In this document: positions 54,472 through 63,792 of the stretch, piece by piece | Position numbering within the stretch: the first letter of the stretch is position 1 | Layout of the letters: each line of letters begins with the position of its first letter | Assembly: GCA_965205955.1 (NCBI GenBank) | Contig: OZ242192.1 | Coordinates: 1 to 64,000, forward strand | Reading direction: 5' to 3' | DNA length: 64,000 bases | Source of the DNA: G965202915 sp965205955 | Lineage (GTDB): Bacteria; Pseudomonadota; Gammaproteobacteria; Eutrophobiales; Eutrophobiaceae | Notes under the pieces: generated by a model | Databases searched by the model: none | What the model saw: only the letters and a program-made list of their open reading frames with translations | Told to the model about the DNA's origin: nothing | Position numbers and translations under genes: made by a program

Positions 54472-54951
54472 ATGCTACGTTCGCTTCAAATTGAGCCTGA
54501 AAAATGCACCGGCTGTTTGCAGTGCGAGATGGCCTGTTCCTATCAGGCCGAAGGCGTATTCAACACATCGATGTCGCGCATCAAGATATTTTCATTTCAC
54601 GAAGAGGGGCGTTTCGTCCCCTACACCTGCACACAATGCGCCGAAGCCTGGTGTATGCACGCCTGTCCGGTAGATGCGATAGTGATCAATCCAGATACCG
54701 GCGCCAAGGAAGTGCTCGATGATATCTGTGTCGGTTGCAAGGTCTGCACCATCGCCTGTCCTTTCGGAACAGTGAATTACACCCAGAAGACCGGGACAGT
54801 ATATAAATGTGATCTCTGCGGCGGAGATCCCGAGTGCGCCAAGGCCTGCCCCACGCAGGCAATTACCTATGTCGACGCCGATCATGGCGGTTTGGACAGA
54901 ATGCGGGCGCATGCCGCCCGGAATCTGCCCGGAGATAATGTGGAAGCTTAG
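54472..54951 (+). CDS. aorA: Aldehyde oxidoreductase electron-transfer subunit (four Fe4S4 ferredoxin)
   Basis: 159 residues with sixteen cysteines in four cluster motifs: CTGCLQCEMAC, CTQCAEAWCMHAC, CVGCKVCTIAC and CDLCGGDPECAKAC. It should pass electrons between the tungsten subunit and the FAD subunit in the cytoplasm, as AorA does in Aromatoleum aromaticum. A strong ribosome site (AAGGAGG) precedes the ATG. First gene of the aor operon. Confidence 0.92.
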   Translation: MLRSLQIEPEKCTGCLQCEMACSYQAEGVFNTSMSRIKIFSFHEEGRFVPYTCTQCAEAWCMHACPVDAIVINPDTGAKEVLDDICVGCKVCTIACPFGTVNYTQKTGTVYKCDLCGGDPECAKACPTQAITYVDADHGGLDRMRAHAARNLPGDNVEA

Positions 54952-54963
54952 GAGGATTACAAT

Positions 54964-56814
54964 ATGGCCTGGACAAGAAATGTTTTAAGAGTCAATTTAA
55001 CCGATGGTTCCATCAGCAATGAGCCGTTGAACATGGAATGGGCAATGGATTATCTCGGTCAGCGAGGTCTGGCGACCAAATATCTGCTCGAAGAGATTGA
55101 TCCCGCGTGCGATGCGCTTGGCCCGGAAAATAAACTGATCATGACCACCGGGCCGCTGACCGGCACGATGGCATCCACCGGCGGACGCTATTCGGTGGTT
55201 ACCAAAAGCCCGTTGACCGGCGCGGTAGCCTGTTCCAATTCCGGCGGCTTTATCGGCAACGAGATCAAGAGCGCCGGTTGGGACATGCTCATCTTTGAAG
55301 GCAAGGCGCCGGGCCCGGTATATCTTTATCTGGAAAACGACAAGGCCGAATTATTGCCGGCCGATGAACTCTGGGGTAAATCAGTCTGGCAAACCGATGA
55401 ACTAATCCACAAAAAACACCAGGACCCGCTGATCCGCATAGCCTGCGTTGGCCGCTCTGCCGAGGCGGGCTGTCTGTATGCCTCCATAGTCAACGACATG
55501 CACCGGGCGGCCGGTCGCTCCGGTGTCGGCACCGTGATGGCCTCCAAAAACCTGAAGGCGGTGGCGGTGCGGGGCACGGTCGGTGTCGGCAATATCGATA
55601 ACCCCCTTGAATTTATGAAGGCGGTCAATGTCGGCAAGCAGGTCCTGGCCGAGAATGAAGTTACAGGGGCTGGGCTGCCGAAGTACGGCACCCAGGTGCT
55701 GATGAATGTGATCAACGAAGTCGGCGCGATGCCAACCCGCAATATGCGCGAAGTGCAATTTGAAGGGGCGCACAAGATATCCGGTGAAGCGATGCACGAA
55801 CCCAGAAAAAGCGACGGCAAACCCAATTTGACCACAAATGCCGCCTGTTTCGGCTGCACCATTGCCTGTGGCAGGATCTCGACAATCGACAGGGATCATT
55901 TCACCGTTGAAAACAAACCCGATTACTGGGGCAATTCCGGCGGTCTGGAATACGAGGCCGCCTGGGCGCTTGGTTCCGATTGCGGTGTGGATGACATGGA
56001 TGCGCTGACCTACGCCAACTTTCTCTGCAATGAAGACGGCTACGATCCCATCTCCTTTGGCGCAACCGTTGCTGCGGCGATGGAATTGTATGAAATGGGC
56101 GCGATTACCAGGGAACAGACTGGCGGCGTCGATTTCCGTTTTGGTTCCGCCGAGGCGCTGGCCAAGGCGGCCGAATGGGTCTCCACCGGCGAAGGTTTTG
56201 GCAAAGACCTTGGCCTGGGATCGAAGCGCCTGTGTGAAAAATACGGCCATCCCGATCTATCGATGACCGTCAAGGGGCAGGAATTTCCCGCCTATGACCC
56301 GCGCGCCATTCAGGGCATGGGGCTCGCCTATGCCACCTCCAATCGGGGCGCATGTCATCTGCGCGGCTACACCGTAGCATCCGAGGTGATGGGCAACCCG
56401 GAGAAGACCGACCCGCTGGTGACGGAAGGCAAGGCAGGATTGGTCAAGGCCTTTCAGGATGCCACCGCCGTTGTAGATTCCAGCGGACTGTGCATATTCA
56501 CCACCTTTGCCTGGACCCTTGAAGATATTGCCCCGCAGGTGAATGCCGCCTGTGAAGGCGATTGGACGGCGGAGAAGATGATTGAAGCCGGCGAACGCAT
56601 CTGGAATCTGGAGCGCGAATTTAATCTGAAAGCCGGGCTGACCAGCAAGGACGACACCCTGCCGAAACGCCTGCTGACAGAAGCCGCAAAGACCGGGCCG
56701 GCCAAGGGCAAGGTCAATGAATTGGACAAAATGCTGCCCGAATATTATCAGGCGCGCGGCTGGACACCGGAGGGCGTGCCCACCGATGAAACCCGCCAGC
56801 GGTTGAGCCTGTAA
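54964..56814 (+). CDS. aorB: Tungsten-containing aldehyde:ferredoxin oxidoreductase, catalytic subunit
   Basis: 616 residues. Oxidises aldehydes to acids, or the reverse at low potential, with a tungsten-bispyranopterin cofactor. The N-terminal domain begins NVLRVNLTDGS and contains GPLTGTMASTGGRY. The Fe4S4 ligands are in CFGCTIACG, with the fourth cysteine in DSSGLCIFTTF. Length and order fit the AOR family. It has its own GGAGGA site 12 bp after aorA. The tupABC importer in the same window supports tungsten. Formaldehyde, glyceraldehyde-3-phosphate or benzoyl-type substrates cannot be told apart. Confidence 0.95.
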   Translation: MAWTRNVLRVNLTDGSISNEPLNMEWAMDYLGQRGLATKYLLEEIDPACDALGPENKLIMTTGPLTGTMASTGGRYSVVTKSPLTGAVACSNSGGFIGNEIKSAGWDMLIFEGKAPGPVYLYLENDKAELLPADELWGKSVWQTDELIHKKHQDPLIRIACVGRSAEAGCLYASIVNDMHRAAGRSGVGTVMASKNLKAVAVRGTVGVGNIDNPLEFMKAVNVGKQVLAENEVTGAGLPKYGTQVLMNVINEVGAMPTRNMREVQFEGAHKISGEAMHEPRKSDGKPNLTTNAACFGCTIACGRISTIDRDHFTVENKPDYWGNSGGLEYEAAWALGSDCGVDDMDALTYANFLCNEDGYDPISFGATVAAAMELYEMGAITREQTGGVDFRFGSAEALAKAAEWVSTGEGFGKDLGLGSKRLCEKYGHPDLSMTVKGQEFPAYDPRAIQGMGLAYATSNRGACHLRGYTVASEVMGNPEKTDPLVTEGKAGLVKAFQDATAVVDSSGLCIFTTFAWTLEDIAPQVNAACEGDWTAEKMIEAGERIWNLEREFNLKAGLTSKDDTLPKRLLTEAAKTGPAKGKVNELDKMLPEYYQARGWTPEGVPTDETRQRLSL

Positions 56815-56819
56815 CGGCC

Positions 56820-58091
56820 GTGAAGCACGTCATCATCGGGGCCGGGCCGGCCGGCATAATTGCCGCCGAGACCTTGCGCAGGGTTGATCCCGCATCATCC
56901 GTTGCCCTTGTATCCGACGAGAAGGAGCCGCCATACTCGCGCATGGCATTGCCCTATTACCTGAGCGCGCGGGTTGGCGAGGCCGGAACCCATTTGCGCA
57001 AAACCCCGTCCCACTATTCCGATAAGCAGATTGAACTGATACAGGACCGGGTGAATGCCGTTACTGTTGACAATAAAACCCTGTCCCTCGAAAACGGAAA
57101 TGAGCTTGCCTTCGATACACTGTTAATCGCAACCGGCTCTCATCCCATTACCCCCCCGATCCCCGGTCTGGATTCGCCCGGCATCCACCACTGCTGGACC
57201 CTGGAGGATGCCCGAAATATCATCAAGCACACCCGCCCGGGCGCGGACGTCGTATTGATAGGCGCCGGCTTCATCGGTTGCATCATCCTGGAAGCGCTGG
57301 CGGCCAGAAAGGTCAATCTGACCGTGGTCGAGATGGGTGACCGCATGGTGCCGAGAATGATGGATCAGATTTCCGGGCGGCTGATAAAGAACTGGTGCCA
57401 CAATAAAGGAGTTGAAGTGCACACCTCCACCAGGGTTGAGGCGGTAGAAAAAGCCGGCCTGTTTAGCGGCAAGCTCCGGCTTGTGCTCAATGGGGACAAA
57501 ACTCTGAAGGCCGATTTGATCATTCTGGCAACCGGTGTCAGCGCCAACATTCAATGCCTCACCGACAGCGGCATAAAGACCGACGCCGGAGTTTTGGTGG
57601 ATGAACGGCTGCAGAGCAATCAACCGGACATATATGCTGCCGGCGATGTTTGCCAGGGCAAGGATTTCTCCACCGGCGAATACAGCATTCAGGCGATTCA
57701 ACCCACCGCCGCCGATCATGGGCGGATCGCGGCGATGAACATGGCCGGCCGGCAGGCCATCCATCAGGGCAGCGTCAATATGAACGTGCTGGATACCATG
57801 GGTTTAATCTCCAGCTCCTACGGCCTGTGGATGGGCGCCGAAGGCGGCGAATCCGCCGAACTATGCGACGAAGACAAATACCGCTATATCAGTTTGCAAT
57901 TCAAAGACGATGTTCTGATCGGCGCCCAGGCGCTGGGGCTCACCCAGCACATCGGCGTATTGCGCGGGCTGATCCAGACCGGCGCCAGACTGGGCAAATG
58001 GAAATCCCATCTGATCAAGGACCCGACCCGCATCATGGAGGCCTATTTGGGCACCACCCAGGCCATTGGCTACAATGCCGGTGTGATATAG
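56820..58091 (+). CDS. aorC: FAD-dependent NAD(P)H oxidoreductase subunit of AOR
   Basis: 423 residues from a GTG at 56820, only 5 bp after aorB. FAD site GAGPAGIIAAE at the N-terminus, NAD site VLIGAGFIGCIILE near residue 145, and YAAGDVCQG before the C-terminal interface domain. This is a Pyr_redox_2 protein of the nitrite/rubredoxin reductase type. In the AorABC complex the FAD subunit links the ferredoxin chain to NAD+. The same order in A. aromaticum supports the assignment. Confidence 0.92.
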   Translation: MKHVIIGAGPAGIIAAETLRRVDPASSVALVSDEKEPPYSRMALPYYLSARVGEAGTHLRKTPSHYSDKQIELIQDRVNAVTVDNKTLSLENGNELAFDTLLIATGSHPITPPIPGLDSPGIHHCWTLEDARNIIKHTRPGADVVLIGAGFIGCIILEALAARKVNLTVVEMGDRMVPRMMDQISGRLIKNWCHNKGVEVHTSTRVEAVEKAGLFSGKLRLVLNGDKTLKADLIILATGVSANIQCLTDSGIKTDAGVLVDERLQSNQPDIYAAGDVCQGKDFSTGEYSIQAIQPTAADHGRIAAMNMAGRQAIHQGSVNMNVLDTMGLISSSYGLWMGAEGGESAELCDEDKYRYISLQFKDDVLIGAQALGLTQHIGVLRGLIQTGARLGKWKSHLIKDPTRIMEAYLGTTQAIGYNAGVI

Positions 58092-58119
58092 CGGAAAGTC
58101 CATCCCGCTGTACCGCAGT

Positions 58120-58371
58120 ATGCGCATCACCGTAAAACTCTACGCCGCACTGGGTGAATACCTCCCCGAACATGCGGATAAAAACAGCACCGTGCTGGAC
58201 ATATCTCCGGGAGAAACCGCACATAACATACTGGCAAGATGCAAAGTGCCCGAGCAAAGGGCGCATCTGGTATTATTGAACGGCATTTACCTGTCGCCGG
58301 CACAACGCGAGCGCGCGGCCTTCAGCGAAGGTGATACACTGGCCGTCTGGCCGCCGGTTGCAGGTGGTTGA
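58120..58371 (+). CDS. MoaD/ThiS-like sulfur carrier, in the aor operon
   Basis: 83 residues with ubiquitin-like fold pattern and the diagnostic C-terminal Gly-Gly (VAGG). MoaD-type carriers deliver sulfur to make the pterin dithiolene that binds tungsten. It begins 28 bp after aorC, so a dedicated cofactor-assembly role for this enzyme is likely. The start MRITVKLYAALG matches the family. Confidence 0.9.
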   Translation: MRITVKLYAALGEYLPEHADKNSTVLDISPGETAHNILARCKVPEQRAHLVLLNGIYLSPAQRERAAFSEGDTLAVWPPVAGG

Positions 58372-58663
58372 AGCCGCCGACACGCGCCAGTTGGCGATCA
58401 CTCATGCCGATTTCTACCGCCTGATCGGCACGACCGTATTCGACCCCGAACAGATCAGCATTGACAAAAATAACGCCACGGCCGTCTTGTCCTTCTGCCG
58501 GGGCGAGATCCTGATCTCTCTGGACCCCGAACAATCCCGCACCATCGGTTCACTGCGCCTGCCCGCAACCCGGATACATTTTCAATTCAGACACCTGGAC
58601 CAGTCGGAGATCAGCGAATACCGCGCCCGGTTTGCCCGCTCCTTCCACCGTGGCGGCGGCTGA
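58364..58663 (+). CDS. Hypothetical protein, last gene of the aor operon
   Basis: 99 residues from a GTG at 58364 that overlaps the MoaD-like stop by 8 bp, so it is translationally coupled. An open frame extends back to an ATG at 58331 inside the MoaD gene. The protein has a mixed alpha/beta pattern and one cysteine (SFCRGE). I do not recognise a family. Its place suggests a part in AOR assembly or activity. Confidence 0.6.
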   Translation: MVEAADTRQLAITHADFYRLIGTTVFDPEQISIDKNNATAVLSFCRGEILISLDPEQSRTIGSLRLPATRIHFQFRHLDQSEISEYRARFARSFHRGGG

Positions 58664-58790
58664 GGCCGGTTGGACTTTTCGCAGAAATAGCGGCTGTATT
58701 ATGCTGTTGCACAATCAGCGTTGACACCCTGAGCAGGATCCGGCAACATCAACCCATATACAATTACCACACATGTAATCTAAAACCACG

Positions 58791-59411
58791 ATGAGTACCA
58801 CCGCACTATACAAGGCCCTGATTGTAGCCAAAGTACCCGAGGAAATTGCCGAAAGAGCAGTCGAAGGCCTGGCCTCCAACGACAACATAGCCACCGAAGC
58901 CGACATCGTAAAACTGGCAAGCGCCATAGCCGAACTGAAAGCCGGACTAAAAGACAAGGCCACCAAAGCCGACATCATCGGTCTAAAAACCGTCATAGCC
59001 AGACTGGAAACCGAACTAAAAGACAAGGCCACCAAAGCCGACCTCGCCGGTCTAAAAACCGTCATAGCCAGACTGGAAACCGAACTAAAAGAAAAGGCCA
59101 CCAAAACCGACCTGGCCGATCTAAAAACCGTCATAGCCAGACTGGAAACCGAACTAAAAGCAAAGGCCACCAAAGCCGACCTCGACGATCTAAAAACCGT
59201 CGTAGCCAGACTGGAAACCGCCGTAGCCAGACTGGAAACCGACCTGGCAGATAAAGCCACCAAGTCCGACCTGGCAGATAAAGCCACCAAAGCCGACCTG
59301 GACACTAAAATTACCGAGTTGGAAAACAAAATGCTGCGGTGGGGCATTGGCATTGCCGTTGGCATGACCGCGATTAACATCGGCGCCGTCGGGCTGATAA
59401 TGAGTCTGTAG
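58791..59411 (+). CDS. Coiled-coil membrane protein (DUF1640-like), copy 1
   Basis: 206 residues. An N-terminal ~50-residue helical head (STTALYKALIVAKVPEEI) is followed by a long coiled coil of ~22-residue repeats (KATKADLAGLKTVIARLETEL type) and one C-terminal membrane helix (GIGIAVGMTAINIGAVGLI). The shape resembles DUF1640/CCDC90-type proteins. Function unknown. Copy 2 lies 350 bp downstream and shares the 5' region, head and tail almost identically. Confidence 0.8.
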   Translation: MSTTALYKALIVAKVPEEIAERAVEGLASNDNIATEADIVKLASAIAELKAGLKDKATKADIIGLKTVIARLETELKDKATKADLAGLKTVIARLETELKEKATKTDLADLKTVIARLETELKAKATKADLDDLKTVVARLETAVARLETDLADKATKSDLADKATKADLDTKITELENKMLRWGIGIAVGMTAINIGAVGLIMSL

Positions 59412-59757
59412 ACAAGTACCCCCCAGTCCCTCCTCTGCCATTCCTGCGGAAGCAGGAATCCATTCTTTGAACTGTTTCAGCAAGACTGGATTCCTGCCGC
59501 CACCAAGACCATCCCCCTCTCCCTCTGGGAGAGGGCCGGGGCGAGGGTGGGAATCCATCCATTCCTTATCTGCGGTGGGGCATTGGCATTGCCGTCGGCA
59601 TGACCGCGATTAACATTGGCGCCGTCGGGCTGATAGTGAGTCTGTAGACAAGTATTCTCACCCCCTCCTTTATGCCACATCAACGTTGACACCCTGAGCA
59701 GGATCCGGCAACATCAACCCATGTTCACAATTACCACACATATAATCTAAAACCACG
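59412..59757. other. Spacer with palindromes and a third partial copy of the DUF1640-like gene
   Basis: It contains the ATTCCTGCGGAAGCAGGAAT palindrome (59440-59459), a CCTCTCCCTCTGGGAGAGGG-type palindrome (59514-59550), and 59570-59647, which repeats the last ~26 codons of the coiled-coil gene including its stop. Then comes a copy of the upstream region of the gene. The layout points to unequal exchange between tandem copies. Confidence 0.8.
59570..59647 (+). pseudogene. 3' fragment of the DUF1640-like gene
   Basis: The reading frame matches the C-terminal membrane helix and stop of both full copies (LRWGIGIAVGMTAINIGAVG). It has no start and follows the palindromes directly. Confidence 0.85.
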
Positions 59758-60411
59758 ATGAGTACCACCGCACTATACAAGGCCCTGATTGTAGCCAAAG
59801 TACCCGAGGAAATTGCCGAAAGAGCAGTCGAAGGCCTGGCCTCCAACGACAACATAGCCACCGAAGCCGACATCGTAAAACTGGCAAGCGCCATAGCCGA
59901 ACTGAAAGCCGGACTAAAAGACAAGGCCACCAAAGCCGACATCATCGGTCTAAAAACCGTCATAGCCAGACTGGAAACCGAACTAAAAGACAAGGCCACC
60001 AAAGCCGACCTCGCCGATCTAAAAACCGTCATAGCCAGACTGGAAACCGAACTAAAAGACAAGGCCACCAAAACCGACCTGGCCGATCTAAAAACCGTCA
60101 TAGCCAGACTGGAAACCGAACTAAAAGACAAGGCCACCAAAGCCGACCTCGCCGGTCTAAAAACCGAACTAAAAGACAAGGCCACCAAAGCCGACCTCGA
60201 CGATCTAAAAACCGAACTAAAAGACAAGGCCACCAAAGCCGACCTGGCAGATAAAGCCACCAAGTCCGATCTGGCAGATAAAGCCACCAAGTCCGACCTG
60301 GACACTAAAATTACCGAGTTGGAAAACAAAATGCTGCGGTGGGGCATTGGCATTGCCGTCGGCATGACCGCGATTAACATCGGCGCCGTCGGGCTGATAG
60401 TGAGTCTGTAG
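59758..60411 (+). CDS. Coiled-coil membrane protein (DUF1640-like), copy 2
   Basis: 217 residues, the same head, coiled coil and membrane tail as copy 1. It differs mainly in the number and order of coiled-coil repeats, with an added KDKATKADLDDLKTEL-type unit. The ~60 bp before the ATG are also nearly identical to those before copy 1. There is no clear Shine-Dalgarno in either copy. A recent tandem duplication. Confidence 0.8.
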   Translation: MSTTALYKALIVAKVPEEIAERAVEGLASNDNIATEADIVKLASAIAELKAGLKDKATKADIIGLKTVIARLETELKDKATKADLADLKTVIARLETELKDKATKTDLADLKTVIARLETELKDKATKADLAGLKTELKDKATKADLDDLKTELKDKATKADLADKATKSDLADKATKSDLDTKITELENKMLRWGIGIAVGMTAINIGAVGLIVSL

Positions 60412-60524
60412 ACAAGTACCCCCCCAGTCCCTCCTCTGCCATTCCTGCGGAAGCAGGAATCCATTCTTTAAACTGTTTCAGCAAGACTGGATTCCTGCCG
60501 CCACCAAGACCATCCCCCTCTCCC

Positions 60525-60735
60525 GGATGGTATGGTGCGATTGGCTCTGGCGCACTGATGGTTGATTGACCAATCCTGTCATCTCTTGCGACGTAAAGCG
60601 ATTGAGCCACTTGTAGCCGGTTTTGGGGGCAATCCCGTAGCGCTGACACAGCCAACGCATCGGAAATCGGCGGCTGAGCCAATCCTGGATAAATAATTCT
60701 CTTTGCATCAGGGTATCCGTTTGTTTCCAGGGCAT
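60525..60735 (-). pseudogene. IS481-type transposase, N-terminal fragment
   Basis: The minus-strand frame from an ATG at 60735 starts MPWKQT and continues with a helix-turn-helix (LCQRYGIAPKTGYKWLNRF), as in the N-terminus of IS481-family transposases. After ~68 residues it breaks at the palindrome near 60525, and the DDE catalytic domain is missing. Confidence 0.75.
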
Positions 60736-60782
60736 GGCAACTATGCGGTGAAGTTCCTGCATAGTTGTTACCCATGTGCCCG

Positions 60783-61709
60783 TTAGTACCTATAGAATGG
60801 TTTTTCGCCGGGCGGGCGGGTTTTGAAGCGCCGATGGCACCAGAGATACTGCTCCGGGGCGTACTTAATCAATTGTTCGATAACCCGGTTCATAGTGGTA
60901 GTATCCGTCAACTCATCGCCTTGCGGGTAGGACGTCAGCGCCGGCAGGAAGATGATTTCATAGCCCTTCCCCCAGGCCAGTATGCGGGTGCAGCAAGGCA
61001 CAACCCTGGCGTTGCCGAGCGCGGCAATCCGCCCCAGCGTAGGAAAGGTCGCGGTCGGTATCGAGAAGAACGGCGCGAATACCCGGTTCCTGGACGAATT
61101 CTGATCCGGCGGATAATAAAATGGCAGCCCGGCTTGAATCTGTCGGATCAGCGATTTGCCCGACTCTTTGTGGCCGTAGCCTTTGCCGCCAAACCGCAGC
61201 CGGTGTTGTCTGATCAATTCATCCAGCAACGGGTTTTTATGTTTTTTGTAAATGCTCATTATCGGCTGCCGACTGGCGAGGTAGATGCCGCCATATTCCA
61301 ACGCAACAAAGTGCGGCGCAAGAAAAATTATATTTTCGCCATTTTTCCGCAGTGTTTCCACTACCGATGCATTGCGTATTCGGGTCAGCCGCTCGAGGCG
61401 TTTGCCGCTGGCCCACCAGTTGATCCCGGTGGTCAGCAAGGTGTACAGCAGGAAGTGAAAATGACGCCTGCCGAGACGGCGGATTTGCCGCCTGGAAAGC
61501 TCCGGGAAACAGGCGCTCAGGTTGCGCAGCGTGATCCGGCGGCGGTACCGGTGCAGCCAGAAGCAAATTTCTCCGAGCAGGCAGGCGAGCACATACATCA
61601 CCGGCAGAGGAATCCATTTCAGCAGGAAAATCAACCCAACCCCCAGCCAGATGGCGAGATCACTGAGCCGGTGGTGTTGTCGCAATAAGGTCAGCAGTTG
61701 TGGTTGCAT
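60783..61709 (-). CDS. Lipid A biosynthesis / lysophospholipid acyltransferase, LpxL family
   Basis: 308 residues with an N-terminal membrane helix (residues ~18-50) and the HX4E catalytic motif HFVALE in LAPHFVALEYGG. PPDQNSSRNRVFAPFF matches the conserved region of LpxL/LpxM. It would add a secondary acyl chain to lipid A at the inner membrane. LpxL and LpxM cannot be told apart from this. Confidence 0.88.
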   Translation of the reverse strand: MQPQLLTLLRQHHRLSDLAIWLGVGLIFLLKWIPLPVMYVLACLLGEICFWLHRYRRRITLRNLSACFPELSRRQIRRLGRRHFHFLLYTLLTTGINWWASGKRLERLTRIRNASVVETLRKNGENIIFLAPHFVALEYGGIYLASRQPIMSIYKKHKNPLLDELIRQHRLRFGGKGYGHKESGKSLIRQIQAGLPFYYPPDQNSSRNRVFAPFFSIPTATFPTLGRIAALGNARVVPCCTRILAWGKGYEIIFLPALTSYPQGDELTDTTTMNRVIEQLIKYAPEQYLWCHRRFKTRPPGEKPFYRY

Positions 61710-62259
61710 TTTGTATCGGCCGGATACCGTCGCTCAGGACTGCAGCAAACGCCGGGCGGCGTAGTTGATCCGGCGGGGTTCATTGTCAGAGTATAACATC
61801 TGCTCGCGGAGCATCCCAATTATACCGGATGTCTGACCCGGTGCAAGAGCTCATCAACCACGCCCAGTAACAAGTCAGCAAATTGGGAGAGAATTGGCTG
61901 AGAGGCGGATAATAGGGAGTTTGATTCTTTTAGATGGATTTGAGATATAAAAATATTGCATCATTGTCGCCGGAAGCGTATGATTTCCCGATTGTGTCGT
62001 CGGCCAGTTGTCTGATGCAATCGGTGGCGGTAGCAATGCAGAAAAAAAATAAAAAAAATGTTTGTAATTGTATTTTTTCTATTATAAAGTTACCAATCTT
62101 AGTAAAGAAGTGTTGTAAAACAATTGATTTAATGTGTAAAATACGTGTTTTAATATTTCAACAGTGTTGCTCGGAGAAGGGCACACATGCTGCAAGGGGA
62201 GATGGATTTTTTCTGCCAGGCAAGATGCATTTTCAAAACCCTATGGGGAGGAAACAGAA
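61710..62259. other. AT-rich upstream region of the porin gene
   Basis: No gene is supported. A plus-strand open frame at 61934-62263 is rich in Lys, Cys and Ile in a very AT-rich stretch and is not convincing. From 62026 the sequence GGCGGTAGCAATGCAG with a following poly-A and TTTGTAATTGTATTTTT motif is repeated after the porin stop at 63792-63855. The ribosome site GGGGAGG at 62245-62251 fits the GTG at 62260. Confidence 0.6.
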
Positions 62260-63792
62260 GTGATTAAGAATACACCAATGAAGTGGATCGGCTTGTTTAT
62301 AGCGGTCGGTATGTTGCCCCTGTCTGCGGTAGCGCAGGACAAGGGCGGGGATAACTGGAGCATCTCCGGTTGGATCAACGAGGCGCTCATCTACTACGAC
62401 GACGGTGACAGGAACGATTTCGTACAGGCCTCGGACAACGGCACCACGCTGGGAAGCCGCATCACCCTGGCCGGTTCGACCGAGCTGGAGAACAGCGGTC
62501 TGGATGCCGGTTTCGAGGTGATCCTCGAGCCGCTGTCCAATGTGACACCATTGATAGAAGCGAATCAGGACAACTTCGAGAGCGCCAACGGAGCTGATAT
62601 TGGTGTGCTGGGCACCAGCGGCTATTTCGGCGGCGCATTCGGCAAGCTGACCCTCGGTCTGCAATCCATGCCTACCGATAATATCGCGGTGCTGGCCGAC
62701 CCGTCGCTCACCCTGTGGTCATCCATCTCACCGGTCTTCCGTGGCAACGGCTTTTTCCTGCAGGACGACGAAGCTCGTCCGGGCGCCGTCTGGGGGAATT
62801 TCCTCAACTGCTATACCGCCGAGGGACTACGTGCTGCAGGTGGGATCGGCCTTGACTGCAACGGCATCTACCGCAACGGCGTCCGCTATGACCTGCCGAC
62901 CTTCCATGAAAACCTCAGTATTGCGGTCAGTTATGCCAACGACGACATATTCGACATTGCCTTCAAGTACAAAACCAACCTCGGCCGGATGCAGTTCCTG
63001 CTCTATGCCGGCTATGCGGAAAACCACAGTGTTAATCCTTCAACCAATACAGCCATTGGCCAGGCTCGAGAATTGAGGGATGCTACGATTGCGCTGGATG
63101 AGGCTGACGCTACCGGGTTGTCTGACGCACGGGATGATCAGGAAATCGCTTTCATTGCTATTGCTGGTCCTGAAAATCCAGATATTCCTCGTACCCCAGC
63201 ACAGCGGGCCCTTGTCATTGATCAGGGTGCGGTGGATAACGAAGTCGATACTAGTAATGTTGCTGAAACGGTTGCCACTTTTCAGCGCACTCGTGACGAC
63301 TCCCTGGCCAGGGTTTTGGGTGAACACATCGGCGCTGCCGATGAGGTGTACTATGATGAAGCGGATAATTTGCAGATCCAGGTGGGCCTGATGGACCCGG
63401 TCACCGGCATCTTCGGCACCTTCGCCTATCAGGATGAATCGGTCAACCGCGACGAGGGCAGTATTTCCGGCGATTTGGACAACAGCGACGCCTGGTGGAT
63501 GAAGATCGGCATCAAAAAAGCCTTCACCAGTATCGGCGATACCGCGTTGACCTTTCAATACGGCGAGTATAATGACCAATTTGGCCTGGGTCAGGCTGTG
63601 GCGGGTGTGACCAGCTCCGAGGTGCAGCGCATCGGTTTTTCCATTGACCAGTATTTCGGCAGCCGCTTGATCATCTACGGCGCCTATGAAAATCTGGACC
63701 TGGATATCAGCGGCAGCGCCGTGGCCGAGTCCCTGTACGGCGGCGTGGACCAGTTGGAACTGATCACCGCCGGCATGACCTTCTTTTTCTAG
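62260..63792 (+). CDS. Outer-membrane porin (Gram-negative porin family)
   Basis: 510 residues from a GTG at 62260 with a good ribosome site; an ATG at 62278 is the alternative. Signal peptide ends AVAQDKG. The mature chain starts with SISGWINEALIYY, a typical first porin strand, continues with alternating strands and loops rich in Asp and Asn, and ends TAGMTFFF, a strong BAM signal. A loop of ~90 residues (about 260-350) is longer than usual and rich in acidic residues. It probably forms a general diffusion pore with some selectivity. Upstream DNA is duplicated downstream, so a sister porin may follow. Confidence 0.9.
   Translation: MIKNTPMKWIGLFIAVGMLPLSAVAQDKGGDNWSISGWINEALIYYDDGDRNDFVQASDNGTTLGSRITLAGSTELENSGLDAGFEVILEPLSNVTPLIEANQDNFESANGADIGVLGTSGYFGGAFGKLTLGLQSMPTDNIAVLADPSLTLWSSISPVFRGNGFFLQDDEARPGAVWGNFLNCYTAEGLRAAGGIGLDCNGIYRNGVRYDLPTFHENLSIAVSYANDDIFDIAFKYKTNLGRMQFLLYAGYAENHSVNPSTNTAIGQARELRDATIALDEADATGLSDARDDQEIAFIAIAGPENPDIPRTPAQRALVIDQGAVDNEVDTSNVAETVATFQRTRDDSLARVLGEHIGAADEVYYDEADNLQIQVGLMDPVTGIFGTFAYQDESVNRDEGSISGDLDNSDAWWMKIGIKKAFTSIGDTALTFQYGEYNDQFGLGQAVAGVTSSEVQRIGFSIDQYFGSRLIIYGAYENLDLDISGSAVAESLYGGVDQLELITAGMTFFF

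Noticed and set aside
61934..62263. A 109-codon plus-strand frame upstream of the porin
   Set aside because: It lies in very AT-rich sequence, has no domain or signal, and its end covers the porin ribosome site.
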